Shown here: positions 31,480 through 38,571 of the stretch, piece by piece
Position numbering within the stretch: the stretch's first letter is position 1
Layout of the letters: every line of letters starts with the position of its first letter
Assembly (NCBI GenBank): GCA_963818505.1
Contig: CAWFSJ010000005.1
Span: 1,240,001-1,304,000 of the forward strand
DNA: 64,000 bases
Source of the DNA: JADKAV01 sp963818505
GTDB taxonomy: Bacteria; Actinomycetota; Actinomycetes; S36-B12; UBA10799
Reading direction: 5' to 3'
The notes under the pieces: model-generated
What the model saw: only the letters and a program-made list of their open reading frames with translations
Told to the model about the DNA's origin: nothing
The model's database searches: none
Translations under genes and position numbers: made by a program

Positions 31480-32805
31480 GTGAGGGTGCCGAAGCCTGCT
31501 CAAGCGGGCATGTTCGCCCTCGTGGTGTGCATGTCGGCACCTGTCCAACATGCCTCAGCCGCGCCGGATGTGCCACCCGACTACGTGGTGCTGGCCCCGA
31601 TCGACCCCATTGCACCCGTGGATCAGCGCGAGTTGGCACGCCGGGTCGATGTCGCGTGGGACGACCCTGCGCTCGGTTCGGACAAGGCGCTGGCCATCGA
31701 TGCGTTCCAGAGCCCGCCCCAGCCTGACGTCCAGCGCGATGGTGCGGCGGCGCTCATGCCCGCGTCGACGACCAAGCTCCTTACGGCAACCGCCGTGCTC
31801 GAGGCCTTGGGTCCGCAGACCAGATTCCGCACCACTGTGAAGCGCGCCGGCCGGCAGGTCTTCCTGGTGGGCGGCGGCGACCCACAACTGACCGCGCAAC
31901 CCGTCGTCCCGGCGGTGAATGCGGACGCCTCCTTGCCCAGGCTGGCACGGCTGACGGCGCAGGCTCTGAGCGAAGAGGGCATCGAAACGGTCAAGCTGCG
32001 CTTCGATGCGACCCTGTTCTCCGGCCCGGCGGTGCAGCCTTTCTGGAAGTCCGATTTCCTCGAGATCGGGGTGGTGGCGCCGATCAGCGCTTTATCCGTG
32101 GACGACGGGCGTCTGAACCCGCTGGCCTCGCCCCGCTCTGCCGATCCTGCGCTCACCGCGGCACAAGACTTCGCACGGTTGCTCGCCGCTCGCGGAATCG
32201 AGGTCGATGGCGAGCCGGTCGCGGCAGCCTCACAGGGCGACGAGATCGCGGCGGTCGAGTCGGCGCCGCTGGCCGACCTGGTGGAGCACATGCTGTTGAC
32301 CTCGGACAACACCGAGGCCGAGATCCTGGGCCACCAGATCGGCCTCGAGGTCCTGGGCGATCCGACGTTCACAGGTGGCGCGACGGCGACCTTGCAGGTG
32401 CTCAAGGGCCTCGACATCGACGTGGAGGGGACGGTTCTCAACGACAACAGCGGCCTTTCGCGGGGCAACCGGATCAGTCCCCAGACACTGCTCGCGGTGT
32501 TGCGCGCGGCCATCGAAACCGACCCGGAACGGCTCTGGCCGGTGTACACAGGTCTGCCGGTCGCCGGCTTCGACGGGTCACTGGCGGCCCGGTTCTCCCA
32601 GCCCAGCGCCAGAGCCGCGCGCGGCACCGTGACCGGCAAGACCGGGACGTTGACGGGAACCTCGACCTTGGCCGGGCTGGTCGTCAACCGAGATCAGCAA
32701 CTCCTGCTCTACGCGGCCATGACCAACGATGTAAACCAGTTCGCGGCCTCACCTGCCATCGACGATGTGATCGCACGGGTGGCCGGCTGCCGCTGCGCAC
32801 GGTGA
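31480..32805 (+). CDS. dacB: D-alanyl-D-alanine carboxypeptidase/endopeptidase (PBP4 family)
   Basis: 441 aa. A signal peptide ends near ASA-AP (residue 27-29), so the protein is exported. The three penicillin-binding motifs are in order: STTK in PASTTKLLTA (nucleophile Ser), SDN in LLTSDNTEAEI and KTG in TGKTGTLTGTS. S13-family enzymes trim or cut peptidoglycan peptide links. The GTG at 31480 is preferred to one 7 codons upstream because TAGTGT (31467-31472) ends 7 nt before it and the signal peptide starts there. Confidence 0.92.
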   Translation: MRVPKPAQAGMFALVVCMSAPVQHASAAPDVPPDYVVLAPIDPIAPVDQRELARRVDVAWDDPALGSDKALAIDAFQSPPQPDVQRDGAAALMPASTTKLLTATAVLEALGPQTRFRTTVKRAGRQVFLVGGGDPQLTAQPVVPAVNADASLPRLARLTAQALSEEGIETVKLRFDATLFSGPAVQPFWKSDFLEIGVVAPISALSVDDGRLNPLASPRSADPALTAAQDFARLLAARGIEVDGEPVAAASQGDEIAAVESAPLADLVEHMLLTSDNTEAEILGHQIGLEVLGDPTFTGGATATLQVLKGLDIDVEGTVLNDNSGLSRGNRISPQTLLAVLRAAIETDPERLWPVYTGLPVAGFDGSLAARFSQPSARAARGTVTGKTGTLTGTSTLAGLVVNRDQQLLLYAAMTNDVNQFAASPAIDDVIARVAGCRCAR

Positions 32806-32808
32806 GAG

Positions 32809-32976
32809 TCAGGAACTCCCGGACTTGCGCCGGAACATCTTGTCGCTGGACACCGGCCCGTGGGTGTTGGGCCCGGAGCCCTTGGCGTGGTCCTCGTGAT
32901 CGACACCCTTATCGTGTGGCTTCTTACGGTCGAGTGCCTCGCGCATCTTGGCTTTGATGTCCTCGTTGTCAGTCAC
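32809..32976 (-). CDS. DUF5302 small protein
   Basis: 55 aa from a GTG: starts MTDNEDIKAKMREALDRKK and ends KMFRRKSGSS. The pattern (acidic start, KxKMREALDRK helix, HDKGVDH, GP, FRRKSG end) matches the small actinobacterial DUF5302 family of unknown function. A clear ribosome site GAGGAG lies 5-6 nt upstream. It is convergent with the PBP4 gene, whose stop is 3 nt away, and lies just downstream of the alkane operon regulator. Confidence 0.8.
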   Translation of the reverse strand: MTDNEDIKAKMREALDRKKPHDKGVDHEDHAKGSGPNTHGPVSSDKMFRRKSGSS

Positions 32977-32998
32977 GTTCACTCCTCGCTTCAGGACT

Positions 32999-33602
32999 TC
33001 AGCCTAGTCCGCGTCTGGCGCTGGGCGCGGCCTGTGTCGGTTCTTCACCACAAGGCGCCCGGTGGTCCTGGATCAGCATCCGCACGGCGGCATCAAGGTC
33101 TTGACCGCGTCCGGGTTGCACGACATGGCTCAGCGTCAAGCGCACGACCGCGTCCACTTTTGCCGGCAAGGCGTCGCCACGCAGCTCGGGGTATTTGGCC
33201 AGAAGGGAGCGCCTCGACCCGGGTGGTCGCGGTCGTGATCAAGGGCTGGGAGGCCGAGGTGAGCAAGGGCAGCAGTGGAGACGGGCTGCCTGCCGCCGCG
33301 GAAAGGGCGGCGCGCAGAAGCGGGTTGGTACCCGCGAGATCGAGCACCGCCTGGGCCGCGAATGTGGTCGATTCAGCGGGGTCTTCTCCTCGCGCAATGC
33401 CGCCGTCAACCGCGTCGAGGAAACGCAGGAGTTCACGGGCGATGAGCGCCTGCGCCACCTGTTCCTTGGAGCCGAACTCGTTGTACACGCTCTGCCGGCT
33501 CACCCCGGCGGCCGCGCCGATCCCAGCCATGGTGATCGCCTGCCAGCCTCTATCGACGGTGATCGTCCAGGCCGCGTCCAGGATCCGTTCGCGGGTGTTC
33601 AC
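32999..33602 (-). pseudogene. TetR-family regulator of the alkane operon, single-base frameshift
   Basis: N-terminal TetR domain NTRERILDAAWTITVDRGWQAITMAGIGAAAGVSRQSVYNEFGSKE (split over residues 2-48) with its helix-turn-helix, then a ligand domain in the same frame up to TTRVEAL. Removing one base of the GGG run at 33206-33208 (plus strand) continues as LLAKYPELRGDALPAKVDAVVRLTLSHVV... to a stop at 32999, giving 200 aa, a normal TetR length. As read, the protein instead carries a low-complexity Arg-rich tail. Its GTG overlaps the rubredoxin stop by 4 nt. The alkB-rubredoxin-TetR order matches known actinobacterial alk clusters. Confidence 0.88.
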
Positions 33603-33760
33603 GCTTCGACGAAGTCGATCTTCTCGCGCACACCGCAGTCGGGACAGGCCCAGTCGTCGGGAACCTCGCTCCACGGCGTGCCTGCTACGAAGCCCTCGCG
33701 AGGGTCGCCCTGCTGCTCGTCGTAGACGTATTCGCAACTGTCGCAGCGGTAACGGCTCAT
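33599..33760 (-). CDS. Rubredoxin
   Basis: 53 aa. Two zinc/iron knuckles, CDSC near the N-terminus and CPDCG near residue 42, bind one Fe. Rubredoxin carries electrons to AlkB. It overlaps alkB by 4 nt (ATGA) upstream and the TetR gene by 4 nt (GTGA) downstream, so all three are co-translated. Confidence 0.95.
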   Translation of the reverse strand: MSRYRCDSCEYVYDEQQGDPREGFVAGTPWSEVPDDWACPDCGVREKIDFVEA

Positions 33761-34905
33761 GCCGTGGAGCCCACTGGGTATTTGGCCAGGACCTTGTCGC
33801 GCTTGCCGGGCTGGATGTTGGCCCGGCTCATGTCCTGGTCGAAGTGGGTCAGGACCCGTGGGTCCATCACGCGGTACCACAGCGGCGGGACCAGGGCGAT
33901 GAGCATCATCCCGGCGTAGCCGGTGGGCAGCACCGGCGCCTCGTCGACGTCGCGCAGGGCTTGGTAGCGCCGAGTGGGGTTCGCATGGTGATCACTGTGT
34001 CGTTGCAGATGGTAGAGCAGCACGTTGGTGGCGATGTTGTTGCTGTTCCAGCTGTGGCTCGCGCGGACCCGCTCGAAGCGGCCAGTGTGCTCTTTGCGCC
34101 GAAGCATCCCGTAGTGCTCCAGGTAGTTGACGGTCTCGAGAAGCACGATGCCCACGACTGCCTGCAGCAGCAGGTACGGCAGGATCCCGATGCCGAAAAC
34201 CAGAAGCAGAACCGCCCACAGCGCCACCGACATCAGCCATGCGTTAAGCACGTCGTTGCGGATCGACCAGTGGCTCTCGTCGCGGCGTTTGAAACGTGGT
34301 TGCTCGAGGCGCCAGGCGCTTTGAAGACTCCCGACCACCGTGCGGGGCAGGAACGTGTACAGGCTCTCGCCAACCCGGCTGCTGGCGGGGTCGACCGGCG
34401 TGGCGACGCGCACATGGTGACCGCGGTTGTGCTCGATGTAGAAGTGGCCGTAGAACGACTGCGCGAGGGCGATCTTGGCCAACCAGCGTTCGACCTTCTC
34501 CTTCTTGTGGCCGAGTTCGTGAGCCGTGTTGATCCCGATTCCTGCGACCATCCCCACCGTGAGTGCAAGGCCGATCTTGTCGGAGACGCTGAGTGTGGTG
34601 CCGGCCCACAGCCAGCAGGCCCAGACCAGAGCGACGTACTGCAACGGCAGGTAGAGGTAGGTGATCCAGCGGTAGTACTTGTCCGCCTCCAACGCGGTGA
34701 TCATGTCGTCGGGTGGGTTGGAGCGGTCGATGCCCGCGAGCAGATCGAGCAGGGGGATGATGCCGAAGATCAGGATCGGGCCGATGTACCAGAAGAACCC
34801 CCACCCGGTCGCCGTGGCCAGTGCGCCTCCAGCGAATGGGAAGAGCGGAACGATGAGGCCGAAGAGCCACAAGTAGCGCTTGTGGTCTTTCCAGGTCTGC
34901 GTCAT
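33757..34905 (-). CDS. alkB: Alkane 1-monooxygenase
   Basis: 382 aa integral-membrane non-heme di-iron hydroxylase, adding oxygen to the terminal carbon of medium-chain alkanes. The His boxes are present: HELGHKKE, EHNRGHH and LQRHSDHHANP. Six hydrophobic helices are visible. A strong ribosome site AGGAGG lies 8 nt before the ATG. Rubredoxin and a TetR regulator follow in the same operon. Confidence 0.96.
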   Translation of the reverse strand: MTQTWKDHKRYLWLFGLIVPLFPFAGGALATATGWGFFWYIGPILIFGIIPLLDLLAGIDRSNPPDDMITALEADKYYRWITYLYLPLQYVALVWACWLWAGTTLSVSDKIGLALTVGMVAGIGINTAHELGHKKEKVERWLAKIALAQSFYGHFYIEHNRGHHVRVATPVDPASSRVGESLYTFLPRTVVGSLQSAWRLEQPRFKRRDESHWSIRNDVLNAWLMSVALWAVLLLVFGIGILPYLLLQAVVGIVLLETVNYLEHYGMLRRKEHTGRFERVRASHSWNSNNIATNVLLYHLQRHSDHHANPTRRYQALRDVDEAPVLPTGYAGMMLIALVPPLWYRVMDPRVLTHFDQDMSRANIQPGKRDKVLAKYPVGSTA

Positions 34906-34916
34906 ACGTCGAACCT

Positions 34917-34955
34917 CCTGAGGTTTACAGGAGAGTACCTTTTGTAAACCTCAGG
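34917..34955 (-). promoter_or_regulatory. alkB operator
   Basis: Perfect 13-bp inverted repeat, CCTGAGGTTTACA (34917-34929) and TGTAAACCTCAGG (34943-34955), with a 13-nt spacer. It surrounds the -10 box, so a bound TetR protein would block transcription. The right arm overlaps the stop codon of the upstream hydrolase gene; the left arm touches the alkB ribosome site. Confidence 0.85.
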
Positions 34956-34961
34956 GGTCAA
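34932..34961 (-). promoter_or_regulatory. alkB promoter
   Basis: On the minus strand, TTGACC (34956-34961) and TACTCT (34932-34937) are separated by 18 nt. The -10 is inside the operator spacer. Predicted start of transcription near 34925, leaving a short leader with the ribosome site. Confidence 0.7.
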
Positions 34962-36153
34962 GGCTTTCGTCGAAGAAGCCGACGACACGTTGTGTCCACG
35001 CGGCCGGGTCGGTCACCAGCCCTGCGATGTGGCCGGAGTTGGCGATGACCCAGGTTTGGGCCTGGGTGTCTTCGGCGATGTAGGCGATCGCCAAGGCCTC
35101 GTCCTGCACTGTCCCGGCGGCGATGAGCAGCACTGGCCGGGGGCTGATCGTGCGCACAGCCTCGGCGAGGGGTGTGGGTGGGTCTTGCGCGGCGAGCACA
35201 TCGACCAGCGCGAACCGGGGTGCGTTGATGGCCTTCTGGAGGCTCCCACGCCAGCCGAACTCATCGGACAGCCACGCGTAGTCCGCGCCCGTGCGGTGGG
35301 TCGCTCCCTCGGCGGCCACAGCGGCGATTCGAGGGTCGGCACCAGCGGCCCCGAGGACCTGCTCGCCGCCCATGCTCAGCCCGAGCGCGCCGATGCGCCG
35401 GACACCCTTGGCCGCCAGGAAGTCGACTGCACCGCAGACGTCCTGATCGCCGGCCCACCCGAGGTCCATCGCGACGCCCGCGCTCTGCCCATGGCCCCGA
35501 GGGTCATAGACCAGCACTGCGAATCCGCCCTCGGCCAGAGCCTGGGCCTGCGTCAGAGCGCCCGAGCGCGATGACCCGGACCCTGGCACCACCACCACGC
35601 CCGCACCCTTGCTACCGGGGGTATACCAACCGCTCAGGATCACGCCGTCTCGGGCGGGAAAGCCGACCTCGCTCCAGCCCTGCGGCGCCGCTGATGTGAC
35701 GGCAGCCCGTGGTGGGTCGGTGGCGGCCAGTGGGATCGCGAGGGTGAAGAGCCCAAGTGCCGCGACTATGGCGACGGTCACGCCCATCAGGGACTTGGAC
35801 CACCAGCGCCACCCGGCTGCGGCGTGAGCCAGACCTATGACGATGAGCATGAGTCCGGCGACTGCGGCGACCAACGCCAGCCACGCCAGTGGGTCCGGTT
35901 GGCCCGCGGTCAGGAATCGCAGCCCGCGGGCTATTCCAACTGACACGCCCACAACGCCCAGCACCATTGCAGCGATTCCGGCAGTCCGACGACCGGTGGC
36001 CAGCACGGCCGCATAGAGCAGGACGACCGCCCCCATCAGGACGAATCGGCCGAGACCGTCGCGGGGGATCAGCAGGCAGAGTGCCGATGCGATTGTCACC
36101 ACCGTCGCGGCCATCGCCGCCGGCCATCCGGACCAGTTGTCGGCCCTGCTCAC
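34951..36153 (-). CDS. Membrane-anchored alpha/beta hydrolase
   Basis: 400 aa. Residues 1-145 form four or five membrane helices; the rest is an alpha/beta hydrolase with the elbow GLSMGGE near residue 250, the acid region AAGTVQDE and His in ANSGHIAG near residue 380. The substrate is unknown; the position directly upstream of alkB suggests, but does not prove, an ester or fatty-compound role. TAAACT (36160-36165) ends 6 nt before the GTG. Confidence 0.82.
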   Translation of the reverse strand: MSRADNWSGWPAAMAATVVTIASALCLLIPRDGLGRFVLMGAVVLLYAAVLATGRRTAGIAAMVLGVVGVSVGIARGLRFLTAGQPDPLAWLALVAAVAGLMLIVIGLAHAAAGWRWWSKSLMGVTVAIVAALGLFTLAIPLAATDPPRAAVTSAAPQGWSEVGFPARDGVILSGWYTPGSKGAGVVVVPGSGSSRSGALTQAQALAEGGFAVLVYDPRGHGQSAGVAMDLGWAGDQDVCGAVDFLAAKGVRRIGALGLSMGGEQVLGAAGADPRIAAVAAEGATHRTGADYAWLSDEFGWRGSLQKAINAPRFALVDVLAAQDPPTPLAEAVRTISPRPVLLIAAGTVQDEALAIAYIAEDTQAQTWVIANSGHIAGLVTDPAAWTQRVVGFFDESLDP

Positions 36154-36159
36154 CTCGCC

Positions 36160-36185
36160 AGTTTACTGCAGTACTGGTCTAGGGT
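36160..36185. promoter_or_regulatory. Divergent leaderless promoters with central palindrome
   Basis: TAAACT (minus, 36160-36165) serves the hydrolase GTG at 36153; TAGGGT (plus, 36180-36185) serves the AIM24 ATG at 36192; both have 6-nt gaps. Between them, TACTGCAGTA (36164-36173) is a perfect 10-bp palindrome flanked by CCAG and CTGG, so one regulator could control both genes. Confidence 0.55.
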
Positions 36186-36191
36186 TGCTGC

Positions 36192-36869
36192 ATGCAGATA
36201 GAGATCAAGCACTCCCCAGCGTTCGCGAGCGCAACAGTGATGCTGGCCCCCAATGAGCAGGTCAAGGCCGAGGCCGGCGCCATGATCCTCAAGACCCCCA
36301 GCGTCAATATCGAGACCAGCACGCAGGGTGGCTTCATGAAGGGCCTGCGCCGTTCGCTGGGCGGCGAGTCCTTCTTCATGAACACCTTCACCGCCGGTCC
36401 CGAGGGTGGCGAGGTGGCTTTCGCCCCGGACCTGGCCGGCGACATCGTCACGTGGACTCTGTCCGGGCAGACGGTCTTCCTGCAGTCGGGTGCCTACCTG
36501 GCTTCAGCGATAGGAGTCGAAGTTGACAGCAAGTGGGGCGGTGCCAAGACGTTCTTCAGCGGTGAGGGTCTCATCGTGCTGAAGGTGAGCGGACACGGAG
36601 ATGTCCTCGTGTCTTCGTATGGGGCGATCGAATCGCGTGAACTGAAGGCCGGCGAGATGATCTCCGTGGACACCGGCCACGTCGTGGCATGGTCGGATGG
36701 GGTGACCTACCAGGTGCGCAAGGTAGGTGGCTGGAAGTCGACCATGCTCTCCGGCGAGGGCTTGGTTGTGGACCTCACCGGTCCCGGCGTGGTCTACACC
36801 CAGAGCCGCAGCCCCGAGGCGTTCCTCGGCTGGCTGATCCCCAAACTGCCGTCCCAAACCAACAGCTGA
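36192..36869 (+). CDS. AIM24 / TIGR00266 family protein
   Basis: 225 aa. The beta-rich AIM24 fold is recognised from AEAGAMILKTPSVNIET, the Gly-rich GGESFFMNTFTA and the repeats ending in GHVVAWSDGVTYQVRKVGGWKS (split). The bacterial family is widespread and has no assigned reaction; the yeast member acts at mitochondrial membranes. Its stop codon is adjacent to that of the convergent DUF3159 gene. Confidence 0.88.
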   Translation: MQIEIKHSPAFASATVMLAPNEQVKAEAGAMILKTPSVNIETSTQGGFMKGLRRSLGGESFFMNTFTAGPEGGEVAFAPDLAGDIVTWTLSGQTVFLQSGAYLASAIGVEVDSKWGGAKTFFSGEGLIVLKVSGHGDVLVSSYGAIESRELKAGEMISVDTGHVVAWSDGVTYQVRKVGGWKSTMLSGEGLVVDLTGPGVVYTQSRSPEAFLGWLIPKLPSQTNS

Positions 36870-37508
36870 TCAGGCGGGCCGGGGTACCCGGGGAGTCAGA
36901 ATCCCCGGGTGATCCGGGGGCAGCGAGCGTTTGATCACCCACCAACTCGCGGCGATCACGAGCAGCACCATCGGCCAGCCCAGCAGCACCCGCGAGATAC
37001 CCAGGCCGACCAGGTTGTCGGTGAGGTACAGCGGCGTGTTGACTGCCGCGCGGACCACGAATGAGACTGCCCAGATCCAGGACGCTTGGCTGTAGGCCCG
37101 CATGAGGTCCGGGTCCTGGCGCCACGAGGTCTTCTGCCGCAGGGCGAAACCGAGCGTGACTCCCAGCAGCGGCCAACGGGCCAGGATCGAGGCCGCCCAG
37201 ATGAGAGCGGAGGCGATGTTGGCCAGCAGGCTGGGCAGGAAGTAGTCCACAGCGTCGCCGGTGCGCGCGGCCACAACCGCGGCCAACGCCACCGCCGCCA
37301 GCCCCCCGACGACGCGCACCGGCTTCTCGCGGCGAACCAGTCGGGCGGCGGCGAGTACGGCAGCGGTGCCCAGCGCCGCGAGCAGGCCGACCCGCAGATC
37401 CGAGCCGGTGAGCAGATAGGTCGTGACAAACACGACGCTGGGCAGGGCCGACTCGAGTGCTCCACGCGTTCCGCCCAGCAGGTCGTGCAGGGGGTTCGTT
37501 GTGGTCAC
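36870..37508 (-). CDS. DUF3159 membrane protein
   Basis: 212 aa from a GTG at 37508. The family signature LLGGTRGALESALPSVVFV opens the protein, followed by about six helices and RQKTSWRQDPDLMRAYSQASWIW in the middle (split over two blocks). Function unknown; the family is actinobacterial. The frame is open to a TTG at 37610, but the added 34 residues are Pro-rich and not family-like, while GAAGAT lies 6 nt before the GTG. Confidence 0.82.
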   Translation of the reverse strand: MTTTNPLHDLLGGTRGALESALPSVVFVTTYLLTGSDLRVGLLAALGTAAVLAAARLVRREKPVRVVGGLAAVALAAVVAARTGDAVDYFLPSLLANIASALIWAASILARWPLLGVTLGFALRQKTSWRQDPDLMRAYSQASWIWAVSFVVRAAVNTPLYLTDNLVGLGISRVLLGWPMVLLVIAASWWVIKRSLPPDHPGILTPRVPRPA

Positions 37509-37677
37509 CTTGTCATCTTCGCCGACGGGTCGGGGTGGGGGTGCGTTGCGGTTGGGGAAGGTGCCCGTGGTGCCCGGTCGGGTTTCGACATGGCTGTGGC
37601 TGTTGCTCAATTCCGGTTGGGGTGGGCAGTCGAAGTGGGCCGTCGGCGTACCGATCTGGTTGGGCTGCAGGCTGAAA

Positions 37678-37767
37678 CCCTCTTGATCAACCTGTTAGCT
37701 ACGGTTTTGCGCCCGATATGTCGCAAAGATAACTAAATCTGCGTAACGAACAGGTTGATCAAGGGGG
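37678..37767. repeat. Nested inverted repeat
   Basis: 26-bp arms with three mismatches (37678-37703 and 37742-37767) containing CTTGATCAACCTGTT and its complement, around a 38-nt AT-rich centre with its own hairpin TTTGCG/CGCAAA (37706-37711 and 37722-37727). The resemblance extends outward: left of the arms the complement of CCAACCAGATCGGTACGC mirrors the family 3 core on the right. It looks like two family 3 arms facing each other, as in a miniature inverted-repeat element. Confidence 0.7.
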
Positions 37768-37828
37768 AGCGCCAACCACATTGGTACGCAGATCGGCTTC
37801 GCCCAGCAGGTGCAGGTGGGGCTCGCGC
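37753..37828 (+). repeat. Dispersed repeat, family 3, copy 2
   Basis: GGTTGATCA, then GCGCCAACCA...GGTACGCAGATCGGCTTCGC to GTGGGGCTCGCGC; 51 of 60 core bases match copy 1 at 15783-15842. Its left end is also the right arm of the nested inverted repeat. Confidence 0.85.
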
Positions 37829-37911
37829 GGGAGCTCGCCACAAATCAACCTCGCCCCCGTCAGGCAACCCCCGCCAACGGGTAGAGTCGGGCGTGAGTCG
37901 AGGAGGATTCT

Positions 37912-38082
37912 ATGAACGCGCTGATCATCGCCACAGTGCTCCTGGTGATCGTGGTCGGGTCGATCATCGTGTGGGCTGGGGAGTTCGGCAAGGGCGCCGA
38001 CGCAGCGAAGTCCGGCTTGCTGTTGGTGGTCCTCTCGCTGATCTCCGGCTACGTCGTGGCTCTCGCTTCGGGGTCGATGTAG
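37912..38082 (+). CDS. Small two-helix membrane protein
   Basis: 56 aa, starts MNALIIATVLLVIVVGSIIVW, then a polar turn GEFGKGADAAKSG and a second helix LLLVVLSLISGYVVALASG. The ribosome site AGGAGG is 5 nt upstream. I do not recognise a family; small helical-hairpin proteins of this sort are common in actinobacteria. It is not part of an obvious operon. Confidence 0.65.
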   Translation: MNALIIATVLLVIVVGSIIVWAGEFGKGADAAKSGLLLVVLSLISGYVVALASGSM

Positions 38083-38136
38083 CGGGTTCGGCGTTCGGGG
38101 CGCGACCCTTGGGCGTGCAGCGTTAGCGTGCGGAGC

Positions 38137-38568
38137 ATGAGCGTCTCAGGTTCCAGAACAGTCACTGTCAATGCCCCCTTGGACAAGGTCCTCGAGACCG
38201 TCCGCGACGTCGCCGGCCAGGTGAACTGGTGGCCCGGCACCATCTCAGCTGAGGTCACCGAGACCGACGACCAGGGCCGGGTGAAGAGGGCGGCGCTGGT
38301 CAACGATGTGAAGGTCGCCAAGGACACCTTCGACATCGACTACGCCCACACCGATAACGGCATGACGTGGTCGCTGGCCGCGCCCAGCAAGGCGCAGAAG
38401 GCCCAGTCCGGGTCCTGGGAACTGACCGCCGACGGCGACAAGACCGAGGCGACCTTGAACCTGACGATCGACGTCTCGCTGCCGCTGCCCGGTTTCGTGC
38501 AGAAGAAGGTCCTCAACGACACTCTCAAGGGCGCGACCGAAGGTTTGAAGAAGTACCTGGCGGGCTAA
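38137..38568 (+). CDS. SRPBCC family (START-like) protein
   Basis: 143 aa. The pattern SGSRTVTVNAPLDKVLETVRDVAGQVNWWPGTISAEV, with the WWP motif, and the C-terminal helix FVQKKVLNDTLKGATEGLKKYLAG are typical of polyketide-cyclase/dehydrase-like SRPBCC proteins, which hold a hydrophobic ligand. The ligand is unknown. TAGCGT (38124-38129) ends 7 nt before the ATG at 38137, favouring it over an ATG or GTG 9 nt upstream. Confidence 0.85.
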   Translation: MSVSGSRTVTVNAPLDKVLETVRDVAGQVNWWPGTISAEVTETDDQGRVKRAALVNDVKVAKDTFDIDYAHTDNGMTWSLAAPSKAQKAQSGSWELTADGDKTEATLNLTIDVSLPLPGFVQKKVLNDTLKGATEGLKKYLAG

Positions 38569-38571
38569 TCC

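Larger units (their letters stand above)
37509..37911. other. Gap with long imperfect inverted repeat and family 3 repeat
   Basis: No gene seen. The left part is G-rich. The middle holds a nested inverted repeat (37678-37767), the only AT-rich patch for kilobases, and the right part holds family 3 copy 2 followed by the short membrane gene's leader. Confidence 0.7.

Noticed and set aside
32860..34947. 695-aa open frame on the plus strand opposite alkB
   Set aside because: It is antisense to AlkB, rubredoxin and TetR, whose motifs are clear. The translated product is Arg/His/Val-rich with no domain, as expected from a third-position shadow in GC-rich DNA.
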